Positions 37,779 through 45,259 of a DNA stretch of 64,000 bases are shown here, piece by piece (position 1 is the stretch's first letter; every line of letters starts with the position of its first letter). Source of the stretch: Salegentibacter salegens (GTDB lineage: Bacteria > Bacteroidota > Bacteroidia > Flavobacteriales > Flavobacteriaceae); NCBI RefSeq assembly GCF_900142975.1, contig NZ_LT670848.1, positions 1,612,001 to 1,676,000 on the forward strand, read 5' to 3'. The translations under genes were made by a program, and so were the position numbers. The notes below the pieces were generated by a model, which saw only the letters and a program-made list of their open reading frames with translations, did no database searches and was not told the origin of the DNA.

Positions 37779-37990
37779 ATTTTTGAAAGCTTTGCCTTTT
37801 TCTCTCCTCAACATCCTTTTGGTGAAGACGAACCAGAAGTAAAAGTTAGAAGGCGCAGTTCGCTTTAATTACAATTTATAATCCTGAAAACCGGGTCAAA
37901 AATCCGTGGCGGCGATTTAAAGGCTTTAGCAAACCTGAACAAAAGTTAAAATATTCAAATAGCCTACTTAAAACTGGCCATTTTTATTAA
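37779..37990 (+). pseudogene. Possible decayed coding remnant upstream of the porin gene
   Basis: This 283-base gap contains two adjoining open stretches in different frames without a usable start. The first (37779-37868) reads FESFAFFSPQHPFGEDEPEV and goes on KVRRRSSL. The second (37859-37990) reads FALITIYNPENRVKNPWRRF, then KGFSKPEQ. The composition looks coding, and one base of frameshift would join them. I do not recognise the family, and this could be chance. Confidence 0.22.
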
Positions 37991-38023
37991 ATTAATAAAA
38001 TTTACTTATTAACCAGAAAATTA

Positions 38024-39178
38024 ATGTCCAGAATTACTCGAAACAAACTGCCTAACCGGGTCATTTATTTTTTACCCATATTCATTTTTTTATGTGGCAA
38101 CTTTAGTTTTGCGCAAGATGAGCCTGAAATAACGGTAGGTGGCGCACTACGTTACAACTACAACCTTTCTTCCTGGAAAGAAGGTCAAAAAAAGCGCGGA
38201 GGAGATTTTGGTTACGATATTTTCAGAATAAACTTTGATGCTAAATATAAAGGCGTTTACCTAAACGCTGAATATCGTTTATACTCTGATGCCTTTGGTG
38301 GTGGTGTTATGAAGCAGGGCTGGATGGGCTATAAATTCAATGAAATTGATGAAATCCAGGTTGGTTTAACCCAGGTTCCATTTGGAATTCAACAGTATAA
38401 TTCCCACAATTGGTTCTTTAACTTAACTTATTATATGGGGCTGGAAGACGATCACGATATGGGAGTGAAATATATTCACGCGGGCGAAAAATACGAATAC
38501 CACCTCGCTTTCTTTAAAAGTTCTGAAGAATTGCAGTTTGGTAGTAATACCGAATCTTCCACCAGCCGATATTCTTATGATGTGCTTGGGAGAAACAAAG
38601 AAGTGAATCAATTTAACGGGAAGTTTGTTTATAAATTTGGGGATAAAGCAGCCAATAGATTAGGCGTTTCAGCGCAATACGGCGGCCTTTATAATTTAGA
38701 CACCCAGGAAACCGGAGATCATTATGGCTTAGCGGCACATTACGAGATCACTCAAAATCGCTGGAATCTAAAAGCCCAGGTTTTAACCGCATCACATAAT
38801 CCCATAAATGCTGAAGGCGAAAGCAGAGAATCACTTAGCTTTGGGGCCTACGGCGCGCCTTACCAGGTTGCGGCAGATTTTAACTTGTATTCCCTGGCAA
38901 TCTCCAGAAATATTCCCGTAAGTCTAGGCCCTATTTCTAATTTGGAATTCTACAATGATTTTGGTTATATGAAAAAACGAAACAACGAATTTACCGATTC
39001 TTATATGAATGTTACCGGAGTATTGGTTACGGCCGGGCAGGTTTACACCTATATAGATTATGCCGCAGGCTACAACCATTCGTGGCTTGGCGGTAACTTT
39101 GTAGACGATTTTGCAGCCGGTAATCCCGATGCGAAATGGGAAGCAAGATTCAATATCAACATAGGCTACTATTTTTAA
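38024..39178 (+). CDS. Outer-membrane porin-like protein
   Basis: 384 residues. A signal peptide (YFLPIFIFLCGNFSFAQ after a basic start) is followed by alternating hydrophobic-aromatic strands typical of a beta-barrel: GGALRYNYNLSSW, GVYLNAEYRLYSDAFG, GKFVYKFG, YGLAAHYEIT and a C-terminal FNINIGYYF ending in Phe. It resembles phosphate-selective (OprP/O-like) porin folds. The BCCT gene follows 23 bases downstream, so it probably lets the same osmolyte through the outer membrane. The substrate is inferred only from context. Confidence 0.72.
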   Translation: MSRITRNKLPNRVIYFLPIFIFLCGNFSFAQDEPEITVGGALRYNYNLSSWKEGQKKRGGDFGYDIFRINFDAKYKGVYLNAEYRLYSDAFGGGVMKQGWMGYKFNEIDEIQVGLTQVPFGIQQYNSHNWFFNLTYYMGLEDDHDMGVKYIHAGEKYEYHLAFFKSSEELQFGSNTESSTSRYSYDVLGRNKEVNQFNGKFVYKFGDKAANRLGVSAQYGGLYNLDTQETGDHYGLAAHYEITQNRWNLKAQVLTASHNPINAEGESRESLSFGAYGAPYQVAADFNLYSLAISRNIPVSLGPISNLEFYNDFGYMKKRNNEFTDSYMNVTGVLVTAGQVYTYIDYAAGYNHSWLGGNFVDDFAAGNPDAKWEARFNINIGYYF

Positions 39179-39201
39179 TTTAATTTCTGAAAACCACTTA
39201 T

Positions 39202-40827
39202 ATGGCAAAGAAAGTTACCAGAAGCGATGAGAAAAAATCAATTTTTGGATTAGAGGTAAACGGTCCCGTTTTCTTTATTTCGTCTTTTATCATTATTGTT
39301 AGTATTTCGCTCACCCTTATTTTTGAAAAACAGGCAGAAACTGTTTTTGCAGATATTCAAAACGCAGTTGCAAATAACGCCGACTGGTTTTTTATTATGT
39401 GCGTGAATATTTTCCTTGTTTTCCTGGTCTATCTTGCGCTGGGGCAGTTTGGAAATATGCGCATAGGTGGCCCAAATGCCAAACCCGAATTTAAAACACT
39501 CTCCTGGTTTGCGATGCTGTTTAGTGCCGGTATGGGAATTGGATTGTTATTCTTTAGTGTGGGCGAACCTGTAATGCACTTTACAGCGCCTCCAACTGCC
39601 GAAGCCGGAACTGCAGCTGCAGCCCAGGAAGCTATGAATTTCACCTTTCTGCATTGGGGTTTTCACGCCTGGGGTGTTTACGCCTTAGTTGGCCTCGCCC
39701 TTGCTTATTTTACTTACACCCGTGGTTTACCGTTAACGATTCGGTCTATTTTCTATCCTTTCCTGGGCGATAAAATCTACGGAAAAATTGGTGATGCGAT
39801 AGATATTTTTGCCGTTTTAGCTACTTTATTCGGGCTGGCAACATCACTTGGCTTTGGAGTTCAGCAAATTGCTTCAGGTTTGGATCACGTTTTCAATGTT
39901 CCCAGCGGGATTACAACACAAGTTTTATTAATTGCCGGGATTACGCTTATTGCTACAATTTCAGTAGTTCTTGGGGTAGACAAAGGAGTTAAATTTCTTA
40001 GTGAATGGAATATGAGGGTTGCCCTTGTTCTACTCGGCCTCGCTATAGTTCTTGGTCCCACCGTTTTTATTTTTAGATCTTTTGTTGAAAATACCGGTAG
40101 TTATTTATTCAATTTTATTGAAATTTCTACCTGGAGTGAAACCTTTACCAATAGCTCCTGGCAAAACGACTGGACTGTATTTTACTGGGGCTGGTGGATT
40201 GGTTGGTCGCCATTTGTAGGAATGTTTATTGCCCGTATTTCTAAAGGAAGAACCATTAGAGAATTTGTTTTAGGAGTTTTATTAGTACCTTCTTTAGTAA
40301 CTTTCTTCTGGCTTTCGGCATTTGGTAGTGTTTCAATTCAGGAAGCGCTTGGTGGCGATATGAGTATTGTAGACGCAGTAAACGATGATATTGCCACTGC
40401 CCTATTTGTTTTCTTTGAAGATTATCCCCTTTCTATGGTGATAAACGTTGTGGCAGTAATTCTTATCGCTGGTTTCTTTGTTACCTCATCAGATTCAGGT
40501 TCACTGGTAATTGATAGTTTAACTTCAGGCGGAAAAATAGACGCACCAAAAGGCCAACGTATTTTTTGGGCGGTTACCGAAGGAGCTGTGGCAGCGGTAT
40601 TACTAATTGGTGGCGGATTACAGGCCCTGCAAACTGCAACCATTGTAACCGGTTTGCCCTTTGCCGTCATTCTGCTTATTATGTGCTATTCGCTCTACAA
40701 AGGCTTAAAAGAAGATCTGGTAGAAATGAAGGATAAAAAAGAACAAAAAGAGATGGAAAATTATGAGGATATCGTAAATGATATCGTTAAGAAAAGAAAC
40801 CTCGAAAAAAATAACAACCAAAAATAA
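39202..40827 (+). CDS. BCCT-family osmolyte transporter (betaine/choline/carnitine)
   Basis: A 541-residue inner-membrane secondary transporter with 12 hydrophobic helices. Family signatures include GMGIGLLFFSVGEPVMHF (residues 110-128), FHWG-type LHWGFHAWGVYALVGL and the core TM8 motif FYWGWWIGWSPFVGMFIARI, which is followed by SKGRTIREF and forms the aromatic betaine box. VTSSDSGSLVIDSLTSGG is the usual TM10 motif. It couples Na+ or H+ to uptake of glycine betaine or a related quaternary amine. A charged C-terminal tail (KDKKEQKEMENYED) resembles the osmosensing tail of BetP. It is between the porin and the universal stress protein genes. Confidence 0.93.
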   Translation: MAKKVTRSDEKKSIFGLEVNGPVFFISSFIIIVSISLTLIFEKQAETVFADIQNAVANNADWFFIMCVNIFLVFLVYLALGQFGNMRIGGPNAKPEFKTLSWFAMLFSAGMGIGLLFFSVGEPVMHFTAPPTAEAGTAAAAQEAMNFTFLHWGFHAWGVYALVGLALAYFTYTRGLPLTIRSIFYPFLGDKIYGKIGDAIDIFAVLATLFGLATSLGFGVQQIASGLDHVFNVPSGITTQVLLIAGITLIATISVVLGVDKGVKFLSEWNMRVALVLLGLAIVLGPTVFIFRSFVENTGSYLFNFIEISTWSETFTNSSWQNDWTVFYWGWWIGWSPFVGMFIARISKGRTIREFVLGVLLVPSLVTFFWLSAFGSVSIQEALGGDMSIVDAVNDDIATALFVFFEDYPLSMVINVVAVILIAGFFVTSSDSGSLVIDSLTSGGKIDAPKGQRIFWAVTEGAVAAVLLIGGGLQALQTATIVTGLPFAVILLIMCYSLYKGLKEDLVEMKDKKEQKEMENYEDIVNDIVKKRNLEKNNNQK

Positions 40828-40839
40828 AACACAGGCATT

Positions 40840-41697
40840 ATGGAAAAAATCACTAATATTCTGGTTGCTTTAGACCTTTCAGACATTGATAATTCAATTA
40901 TAAAATATGCCTCTTTCCTATCAGATAAGCTAAAGATTGAAAAGGTATATTTTGTACATAATATTAAGAAATATGAGATTTCTTCCCTTTTTGATGAACA
41001 AATGAAGGATGTAAATCTTGATGAAATTATTGGAGACGAACTCAATGAGAAAGTAGAAACCCATTTTAGTAGTAATGCCGAATGGGAAGTTCTTATTTCT
41101 GAAGATCCCTATACCGAATCTTTGATAAATTATATTGCCAATAAATATTATATAGACCTGGTGATGGTTGGGAACAAGAATAGAAAAAAAGGAACCGGGA
41201 TTGTAAGCAACAAATTGCTGCGTATTTTAAAATGTGATATTCTCTCTGTTCCACGTGATTTTCATCCAGAAATAAAAACAATTTGGGCAGGAACCGATTT
41301 TTCCCGCGAATCTCGAAAAATCTTTCCAATAGCACAAATGCTTCAGGATGCTACTTCGGCTCCCGTAACTGCGGCGCACGTTTATTCGGTTCCCGTTCAA
41401 TTTTCGCCTTATGTTAACAAAGAAGCCATGGCTCCAAAAATTGAAAAACACGTCAGGGAAAAAGGAGATAAATTCCTTAATAAATTAGATTACCAGGGCG
41501 AAGTGACTCCGTTAATTATTCCCGGCAGGGAAGCCAGTGTAGCCAGCAATTTATTGGAATGTGCAAAGAAAAATAAGGTTGATATTTTAATTGTGGCCGA
41601 TAAAGGTGCTAATAATATTTCAAGCCTATTAGTTGGAAGTGTAACCGAGGAGTTATTCGGAAAAAACCCCGAAGTACCTTTATGGATTTCTAAATAG
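40840..41697 (+). CDS. Universal stress protein, tandem UspA
   Basis: A 285-residue protein with two UspA-like domains: residues 1-140 (ITNILVALDLSDIDNSIIKY, LVMVGNKNRKKGTGIVSNKL) and 145-285 (TIWAGTDFSRESRKIFPIAQ, ILIVADKGANNISSLLVGSV, TEELF). The ATP-binding G2xG9xGS-like elements are degenerate in the first domain. Its ATG is 12 bases after the BCCT stop, so it is part of the porin-BCCT-Usp transcript. Usp proteins sometimes regulate neighbouring transporters, which would fit here. Actual binding partner unknown. Confidence 0.87.
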   Translation: MEKITNILVALDLSDIDNSIIKYASFLSDKLKIEKVYFVHNIKKYEISSLFDEQMKDVNLDEIIGDELNEKVETHFSSNAEWEVLISEDPYTESLINYIANKYYIDLVMVGNKNRKKGTGIVSNKLLRILKCDILSVPRDFHPEIKTIWAGTDFSRESRKIFPIAQMLQDATSAPVTAAHVYSVPVQFSPYVNKEAMAPKIEKHVREKGDKFLNKLDYQGEVTPLIIPGREASVASNLLECAKKNKVDILIVADKGANNISSLLVGSVTEELFGKNPEVPLWISK

Positions 41698-41709
41698 TTT
41701 TAAAAAAAT

Positions 41710-41770
41710 CGTCATTCTGAACTTGTCTCAGGATCTAATATCTGAAAAGTAGATTATATACAGGATGACG
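41710..41770. repeat. Dispersed inverted repeat, copy R5
   Basis: It starts CGTCATTCTGAACTTGTCTC, continues AGGATCTAATATCTGA, and ends CAGGATGACG at 41770. It is shorter than R1-R3 and only its outer ends still pair. It lies between the convergent usp and endonuclease-family genes. Confidence 0.75.
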
Positions 41771-41797
41771 TTTTTAACAACTTTTCAATGCATCCGC

Positions 41798-42634
41798 CTA
41801 TTTAAAATCCACTCTCACAAAAACCGGCAGGTGATCTGAAGGATACTTGAGATCTTTTGAATCGCTTAAAACGGCATATTTTTTAACTTCAATATTATCT
41901 GAAGTAAAAATATAATCAATTCTTCTATTTACCGGTTCGTTAAAATTATAAGCATTAAAAGTGCCTTCAGGACCAAAATCGAGTTTCGCCACCGCTTTAG
42001 AATCATTCATTTTATGCATTAAAAACTGAATTCCGCTTGTATCGGGTTCGAGATTAAGATCGCCCATTAAAATCACCGGCAAATTTTCCTTATTTAATGC
42101 TGAAATTTTTTCCCAGATAAGTTTTGCGCTGTTTTCTCTTGCTTTTTCTCCTACATGATCAAAATGCGTATTGAAAACCCAGAATACTTTTCCCGATTTT
42201 TTTTCTTTGAATTTAGCATAGGTACAAACCCTTTCCATCGCAGCATCCCAGCCTACTGAAATTTCATTAGGCGTTTCTGAAAGCCAAAAAGTATCATTTT
42301 CCAGCACTTCAAACGCTGCAGAATTATAAAAAATCGCACTGAATTCCCCCGCTTTTTTTCCATCATCGCGCCCTACTCCAACGTATTTATAATTCTTCAT
42401 TTTAGACTCAAAATGTTTTAACTGGCTTACCAAAGCTTCCTGAACACCAAAAATTTGGGGTTCATAAAATCTAATTTGCTTGGTAATATGATCTTGCCGC
42501 TTAGACCAGGAATTTTCACCATCGGTCTCGTTAGCGAATTTGATGTTGTAACTCATCAGTTCCACTTCCTGGCTGGAAAGTGTAGTACCGGTAAATATGA
42601 AAAGAAAGAGAATGAAGAAAATTCGGTTTGTCAT
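41798..42634 (-). CDS. Endonuclease/exonuclease/phosphatase-family protein, secreted
   Basis: 278 residues from the ATG at 42634 (MTNRIFFILFLFIFTGTTLS signal peptide); the longer frame to 42796 is not used. The EEP fold has all four metal and catalytic boxes: ELMSYNIKF (Asn), FGVQEAL (Glu), FNTHFDHVG (His and Asp), VILMGDLNLEPDT (Asp-Asn) and the C-terminal YPSDHLPVFV (Asp-His). Secreted EEP proteins in Bacteroidota cleave nucleic acids or phosphoesters outside the cytoplasm. The substrate is not known. Confidence 0.88.
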   Translation of the reverse strand: MTNRIFFILFLFIFTGTTLSSQEVELMSYNIKFANETDGENSWSKRQDHITKQIRFYEPQIFGVQEALVSQLKHFESKMKNYKYVGVGRDDGKKAGEFSAIFYNSAAFEVLENDTFWLSETPNEISVGWDAAMERVCTYAKFKEKKSGKVFWVFNTHFDHVGEKARENSAKLIWEKISALNKENLPVILMGDLNLEPDTSGIQFLMHKMNDSKAVAKLDFGPEGTFNAYNFNEPVNRRIDYIFTSDNIEVKKYAVLSDSKDLKYPSDHLPVFVRVDFK

Positions 42635-42729
42635 AATGCTGATTTTTGATAAAGTTCGGAAAAAAATTAAAACCACAATAGCATTTAATATTTTGTTGAT
42701 TTTAAGATAATAATTGAAGTTTTTTAATT

Positions 42730-42748
42730 TACTTTGTTTTTCAAAGTA
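42730..42748. promoter_or_regulatory. 19-bp palindromic operator, copy 1
   Basis: TACTTTG-TTTTT-CAAAGTA, perfect in its two seven-base arms, 7 bases before the ATG of the membrane-protein gene at 42756. It has the same arm sequence and spacing as the site at 43714-43732, and the two flank the winged-helix gene, its likely regulator. Confidence 0.65.
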
Positions 42749-42755
42749 CTTTATA

Positions 42756-43385
42756 ATGGATAACGAAAAGTATCTTAAAGATTTAAGCGACATCAAACAA
42801 ATGATGAACCGCTCTTCTCGATTTATTTCCTTAAGCGGACTAGCCGGAGTTTTTGCGGGTTGTTATGCTATTATAGGAGCCGTAATTGCAAAAGTTCTAT
42901 TAGCGGAGCAAAATTTAGCTATAGCTTCACTGAGTACAACATCGATAAGCAGGGAATTGTTATTGCAATTATTTTTTGTTTCAATTGCAGTGCTTACGCT
43001 AGCCATTGGAACGGCCATTTTTCTTACCACCCGAAAAGCAAAAAAAACAGAAGAAAAAATCTGGGATAGTACCAGTAAACGACTGCTAATTAATTTCTTT
43101 GCACCCCTTACTGCCGGCGGCTTATTTTGCCTGGTATTATTGCAATATGAACTTATAGGCCTTATAGCCCCGTGTATGCTTATTTTTTACGGTCTTGCCC
43201 TTATTCACGCCAGTAAATATACATTTGGCGATCTTAGAAGTTTAGGGTATTCAAATTTAATCCTGGGTCTTATTGCGACCCAGTTTTTGAACTACGGATT
43301 GTATTTTTGGGCAGCTGGTTTCGGCCTTTTTCATATTGTTTACGGTATCTGGATGTACAATAAGTATGACAGAAAAAATGCTTAA
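42756..43385 (+). CDS. Membrane protein of unknown function, first in regulator operon
   Basis: 209 residues from the ATG at 42756 (MDNEKYLKDLSDIKQMMNRS); 14 codons upstream in frame are dropped because the palindrome lies there. Six hydrophobic helices are visible (FISLSGLAGVFAGCYAIIGA, ELLLQLFFVSIAVLTLAIGT, LLINFFAPLTAGGLFCLVLL, GLIAPCMLIFYGLALIHA, SNLILGLIATQFLNYGLYFW, FGLFHIVYGIW). The TAATG overlap with the winged-helix gene makes the two translationally coupled. The arrangement of a membrane protein next to a small winged-helix protein recurs in Bacteroidota; the function is not known. Confidence 0.72.
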   Translation: MDNEKYLKDLSDIKQMMNRSSRFISLSGLAGVFAGCYAIIGAVIAKVLLAEQNLAIASLSTTSISRELLLQLFFVSIAVLTLAIGTAIFLTTRKAKKTEEKIWDSTSKRLLINFFAPLTAGGLFCLVLLQYELIGLIAPCMLIFYGLALIHASKYTFGDLRSLGYSNLILGLIATQFLNYGLYFWAAGFGLFHIVYGIWMYNKYDRKNA

Positions 43386-43693
43386 TGAAAAATATAATAA
43401 GCAATATAAATAAAGCTTTTGATCACCGGGTGCGCCTGGGAATAATGAGTGTTTTAATGGTAAATGAATATGCCGATTTCACCAGCCTAAAACAACTCCT
43501 GGGAGTTACCGATGGCAATATCGCAAGCCATATCAAAGCTCTGGAAAAGGAAGGTTATGTAAGAGTTGAAAAATCTTTTATAGATCGAAAACCTAATACG
43601 CGCTACAGCACCACCAAAGCTGGGCGGAAAGATTTTCAGAAACATATAAACGCGATTGAAAATTTATTGAATCAAAAGAATCAAAAACCATAA
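43385..43693 (+). CDS. Winged-helix transcriptional regulator (MarR/ArsR-like, HTH_27 type)
   Basis: A 102-residue DNA-binding protein. The winged helix is complete: FDHRVRLGIMSVLMVNEYAD, FTSLKQLLGVTDGNIASHIK (helix-turn-helix with recognition helix DGNIASHIKAL), then EGYVRVEKSFIDRKPNTRYS as the wing, and a C-terminal dimerisation helix. It lacks metal ligands, so it is not a metal-sensing ArsR. It overlaps the upstream membrane gene by one base. Two 19-bp palindromes lie upstream of its operon and of the next gene, so it is the best candidate to bind them and to repress or activate both. Confidence 0.88.
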   Translation: MKNIISNINKAFDHRVRLGIMSVLMVNEYADFTSLKQLLGVTDGNIASHIKALEKEGYVRVEKSFIDRKPNTRYSTTKAGRKDFQKHINAIENLLNQKNQKP

Positions 43694-43713
43694 TACTAAT
43701 TTTTTTATCATTC

Positions 43714-43732
43714 CACTTTGAATTTCAAAGTG
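43714..43732. promoter_or_regulatory. 19-bp palindromic operator, copy 2
   Basis: CACTTTG-AATTT-CAAAGTG, a perfect palindrome over seven-base arms, in the gap after the winged-helix gene and 32 bases before the next ATG. It has the same arms and spacer length as the site at 42730-42748. Confidence 0.65.
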
Positions 43733-43764
43733 CTTAAAATAAGTATTAATCAAAATTTATTATT

Positions 43765-44049
43765 ATGAAAACTAACCGATTTTTAATTATCCTACTTATC
43801 GTAGGCGTACTTTTATTAATTCCTTTTATCGCTATGCAGTTTAGTGACGAAGTGGTATGGACTGTTTCAGATTTTATTATTATGGGAATTTTACTCCTGG
43901 TAACCGGGATGGGAATTGACCTTGTGCTGAGAAAGGTTTCCAGCAGCAAAAACCGACTTATAATCGGTGGAATTATTCTTGCAGTATTTTTTATGATTTG
44001 GGCAGAACTGGCTGTTGGTATTTTTGGAAGTCCGTTTGCCGGAAGTTAA
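43765..44049 (+). CDS. Small three-helix membrane protein
   Basis: A 94-residue protein with three hydrophobic helices: FLIILLIVGVLLLIPFIAMQ, VSDFIIMGILLLVTGMGIDL and LIIGGIILAVFFMIWAELAV. The loop VLRKVSSSKNR is basic. It resembles a small family of Bacteroidota proteins without known role. It follows operator copy 2, precedes the MpaB-like gene by 29 bases, and is probably cotranscribed with it. Confidence 0.65.
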   Translation: MKTNRFLIILLIVGVLLLIPFIAMQFSDEVVWTVSDFIIMGILLLVTGMGIDLVLRKVSSSKNRLIIGGIILAVFFMIWAELAVGIFGSPFAGS

Positions 44050-44078
44050 CTAAGTTCCTATAGAATAAATCTAAACAC

Positions 44079-44843
44079 ATGGAGTACTTCGTAGACAAAA
44101 AATCAATTGTTCGTGAAATTTGGGGAAAGGGCGATACCATTCTTTTTATTTTTGCCGGTGCTTCGGCAGAGTTTGCGCTCAATAAGGCCGTAGATTGGCT
44201 TTATTTTACCGGGCGTTTACCCAAAGATCCGTTAGGCAGGCTTTTTTCAACGGTTTCTTATGCGCGGGAAATTGTTTTTGCTGAAAAACACGCTGCACTA
44301 AAGGCAATAGATAATATCAACTCTATTCACGCTTCTGTGGAAGCTAAACGTGGAAAAAGTATTCCAGACTGGGCTTACCGCGATGTGCTTTTTATGCTCA
44401 TAGATTATTCCATTAGGTCTTTTGAAATCCTGGAACGCAAACTGAAGCTTTCTGAAAAAGAAGAAGTTTTTGATGTTTTCTTTCGGGTTGGAAAACGAAT
44501 GAGTTTAAAAGGCCTACCTAAAAATTTTGAAGAATTTAAAAGGATGCGGCAAACTCATCTAGAGCGAGACCTGGAGTATGGCACATATACCAAAGATCTT
44601 TACCATCAATACCGAAAACATTTGGGGCTGGTGCGTTACCAACTATTACTGGAAACACAAAGCCTTATCACTCCCGTGAGTGTTCGCCAATATTTGAACC
44701 TCAGAAAATTTTCATTTCTAAACCCGGTGATCCCAGCCTATAAAATAAGCAGAAGTATAAATATTGACGGACTTATTAAATCGCTGATTTTACCTTCGGA
44801 ATATAAATCAGAAATCACATCGCTGGATACTCAAAATGCATGA
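44079..44843 (+). CDS. MpaB/latex-clearing-protein-like oxygenase domain protein (DUF2236)
   Basis: A 254-residue helical protein. The order of segments IFAGASAEFALNKAVDWLYF, GRLFSTVSYAREIVFAEKHA and VEAKRGKSIPDWAYRDVLFM matches DUF2236/MpaB, the haem-containing family that includes rubber oxygenase Lcp and the mycophenolic-acid oxygenase MpaB. A His in EKHAALKA is a candidate haem ligand, but I cannot assign it with certainty. It is probably membrane-associated (hydrophobic start, neighbours with helices). It lies in the winged-helix operon region ahead of a DUF2809 gene. The substrate is not known. Confidence 0.72.
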   Translation: MEYFVDKKSIVREIWGKGDTILFIFAGASAEFALNKAVDWLYFTGRLPKDPLGRLFSTVSYAREIVFAEKHAALKAIDNINSIHASVEAKRGKSIPDWAYRDVLFMLIDYSIRSFEILERKLKLSEKEEVFDVFFRVGKRMSLKGLPKNFEEFKRMRQTHLERDLEYGTYTKDLYHQYRKHLGLVRYQLLLETQSLITPVSVRQYLNLRKFSFLNPVIPAYKISRSINIDGLIKSLILPSEYKSEITSLDTQNA

Positions 44844-44875
44844 AGAAAATTAAAAAACAGCAATAATATGGCAAA

Positions 44876-45259
44876 ATGAAAGCATTAAAAAGAAATTCCC
44901 GGAAAAATTACCTCAGCGGTTTTTTATTCCTATTAATTATTGAAATACTTATCGCTCTATATGTAAAAGATGATTTTATAAGGCCTTATCTCGGAGATTT
45001 CCTGGTTGTAATACTTCTCTACTGTTTTGTGATGGGAATTAGCAGAATTTCAATATTGAAAGGCCTTTTTACCGTACTAATATTTTCATTTACGTTTGAA
45101 TTTCTCCAGCTTATCAACATCGTAAAAGTACTACAATATCAACCACCTGAATTCGTAATGATTATTCTGGGTAGTAATTTTTCGGCCTGGGATTTGGTTG
45201 CTTACCTGTTGGGACTTCTATGTTGTTTCCTGCTGGAATATTTCAGGAATCAAATCTAG
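44876..45259 (+). CDS. DUF2809 membrane protein
   Basis: A 127-residue protein of four helices: YLSGFLFLLIIEILIALYV, YLGDFLVVILLYCFVMGI, LFTVLIFSFTFEFLQL and LVAYLLGLLCCFLLEYF. The IRPYLGDFLVVILLY segment is the DUF2809 signature. The role is unknown; members often neighbour small-molecule or cell-envelope genes. Its TAG stop shares the palindrome CTAG (45256-45259) with the stop of the opposing oxidoreductase gene. Confidence 0.78.
   Translation: MKALKRNSRKNYLSGFLFLLIIEILIALYVKDDFIRPYLGDFLVVILLYCFVMGISRISILKGLFTVLIFSFTFEFLQLINIVKVLQYQPPEFVMIILGSNFSAWDLVAYLLGLLCCFLLEYFRNQI

Noticed and set aside
37741..38023. Riboswitch upstream of the porin/BCCT operon
   Set aside because: The gap has no known riboswitch core that I recognise; the sequence looks like decayed coding DNA.
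39202..40827. BCCT gene read as a choline-specific BetT
   Set aside because: The betaine-box helix is present, but substrate residues cannot separate betaine, choline, carnitine or DMSP by eye.
42635..42796. 54-codon extension of the EEP-family gene
   Set aside because: The extension lacks a signal and covers the palindromic operator; the ATG at 42634 opens a proper signal peptide.
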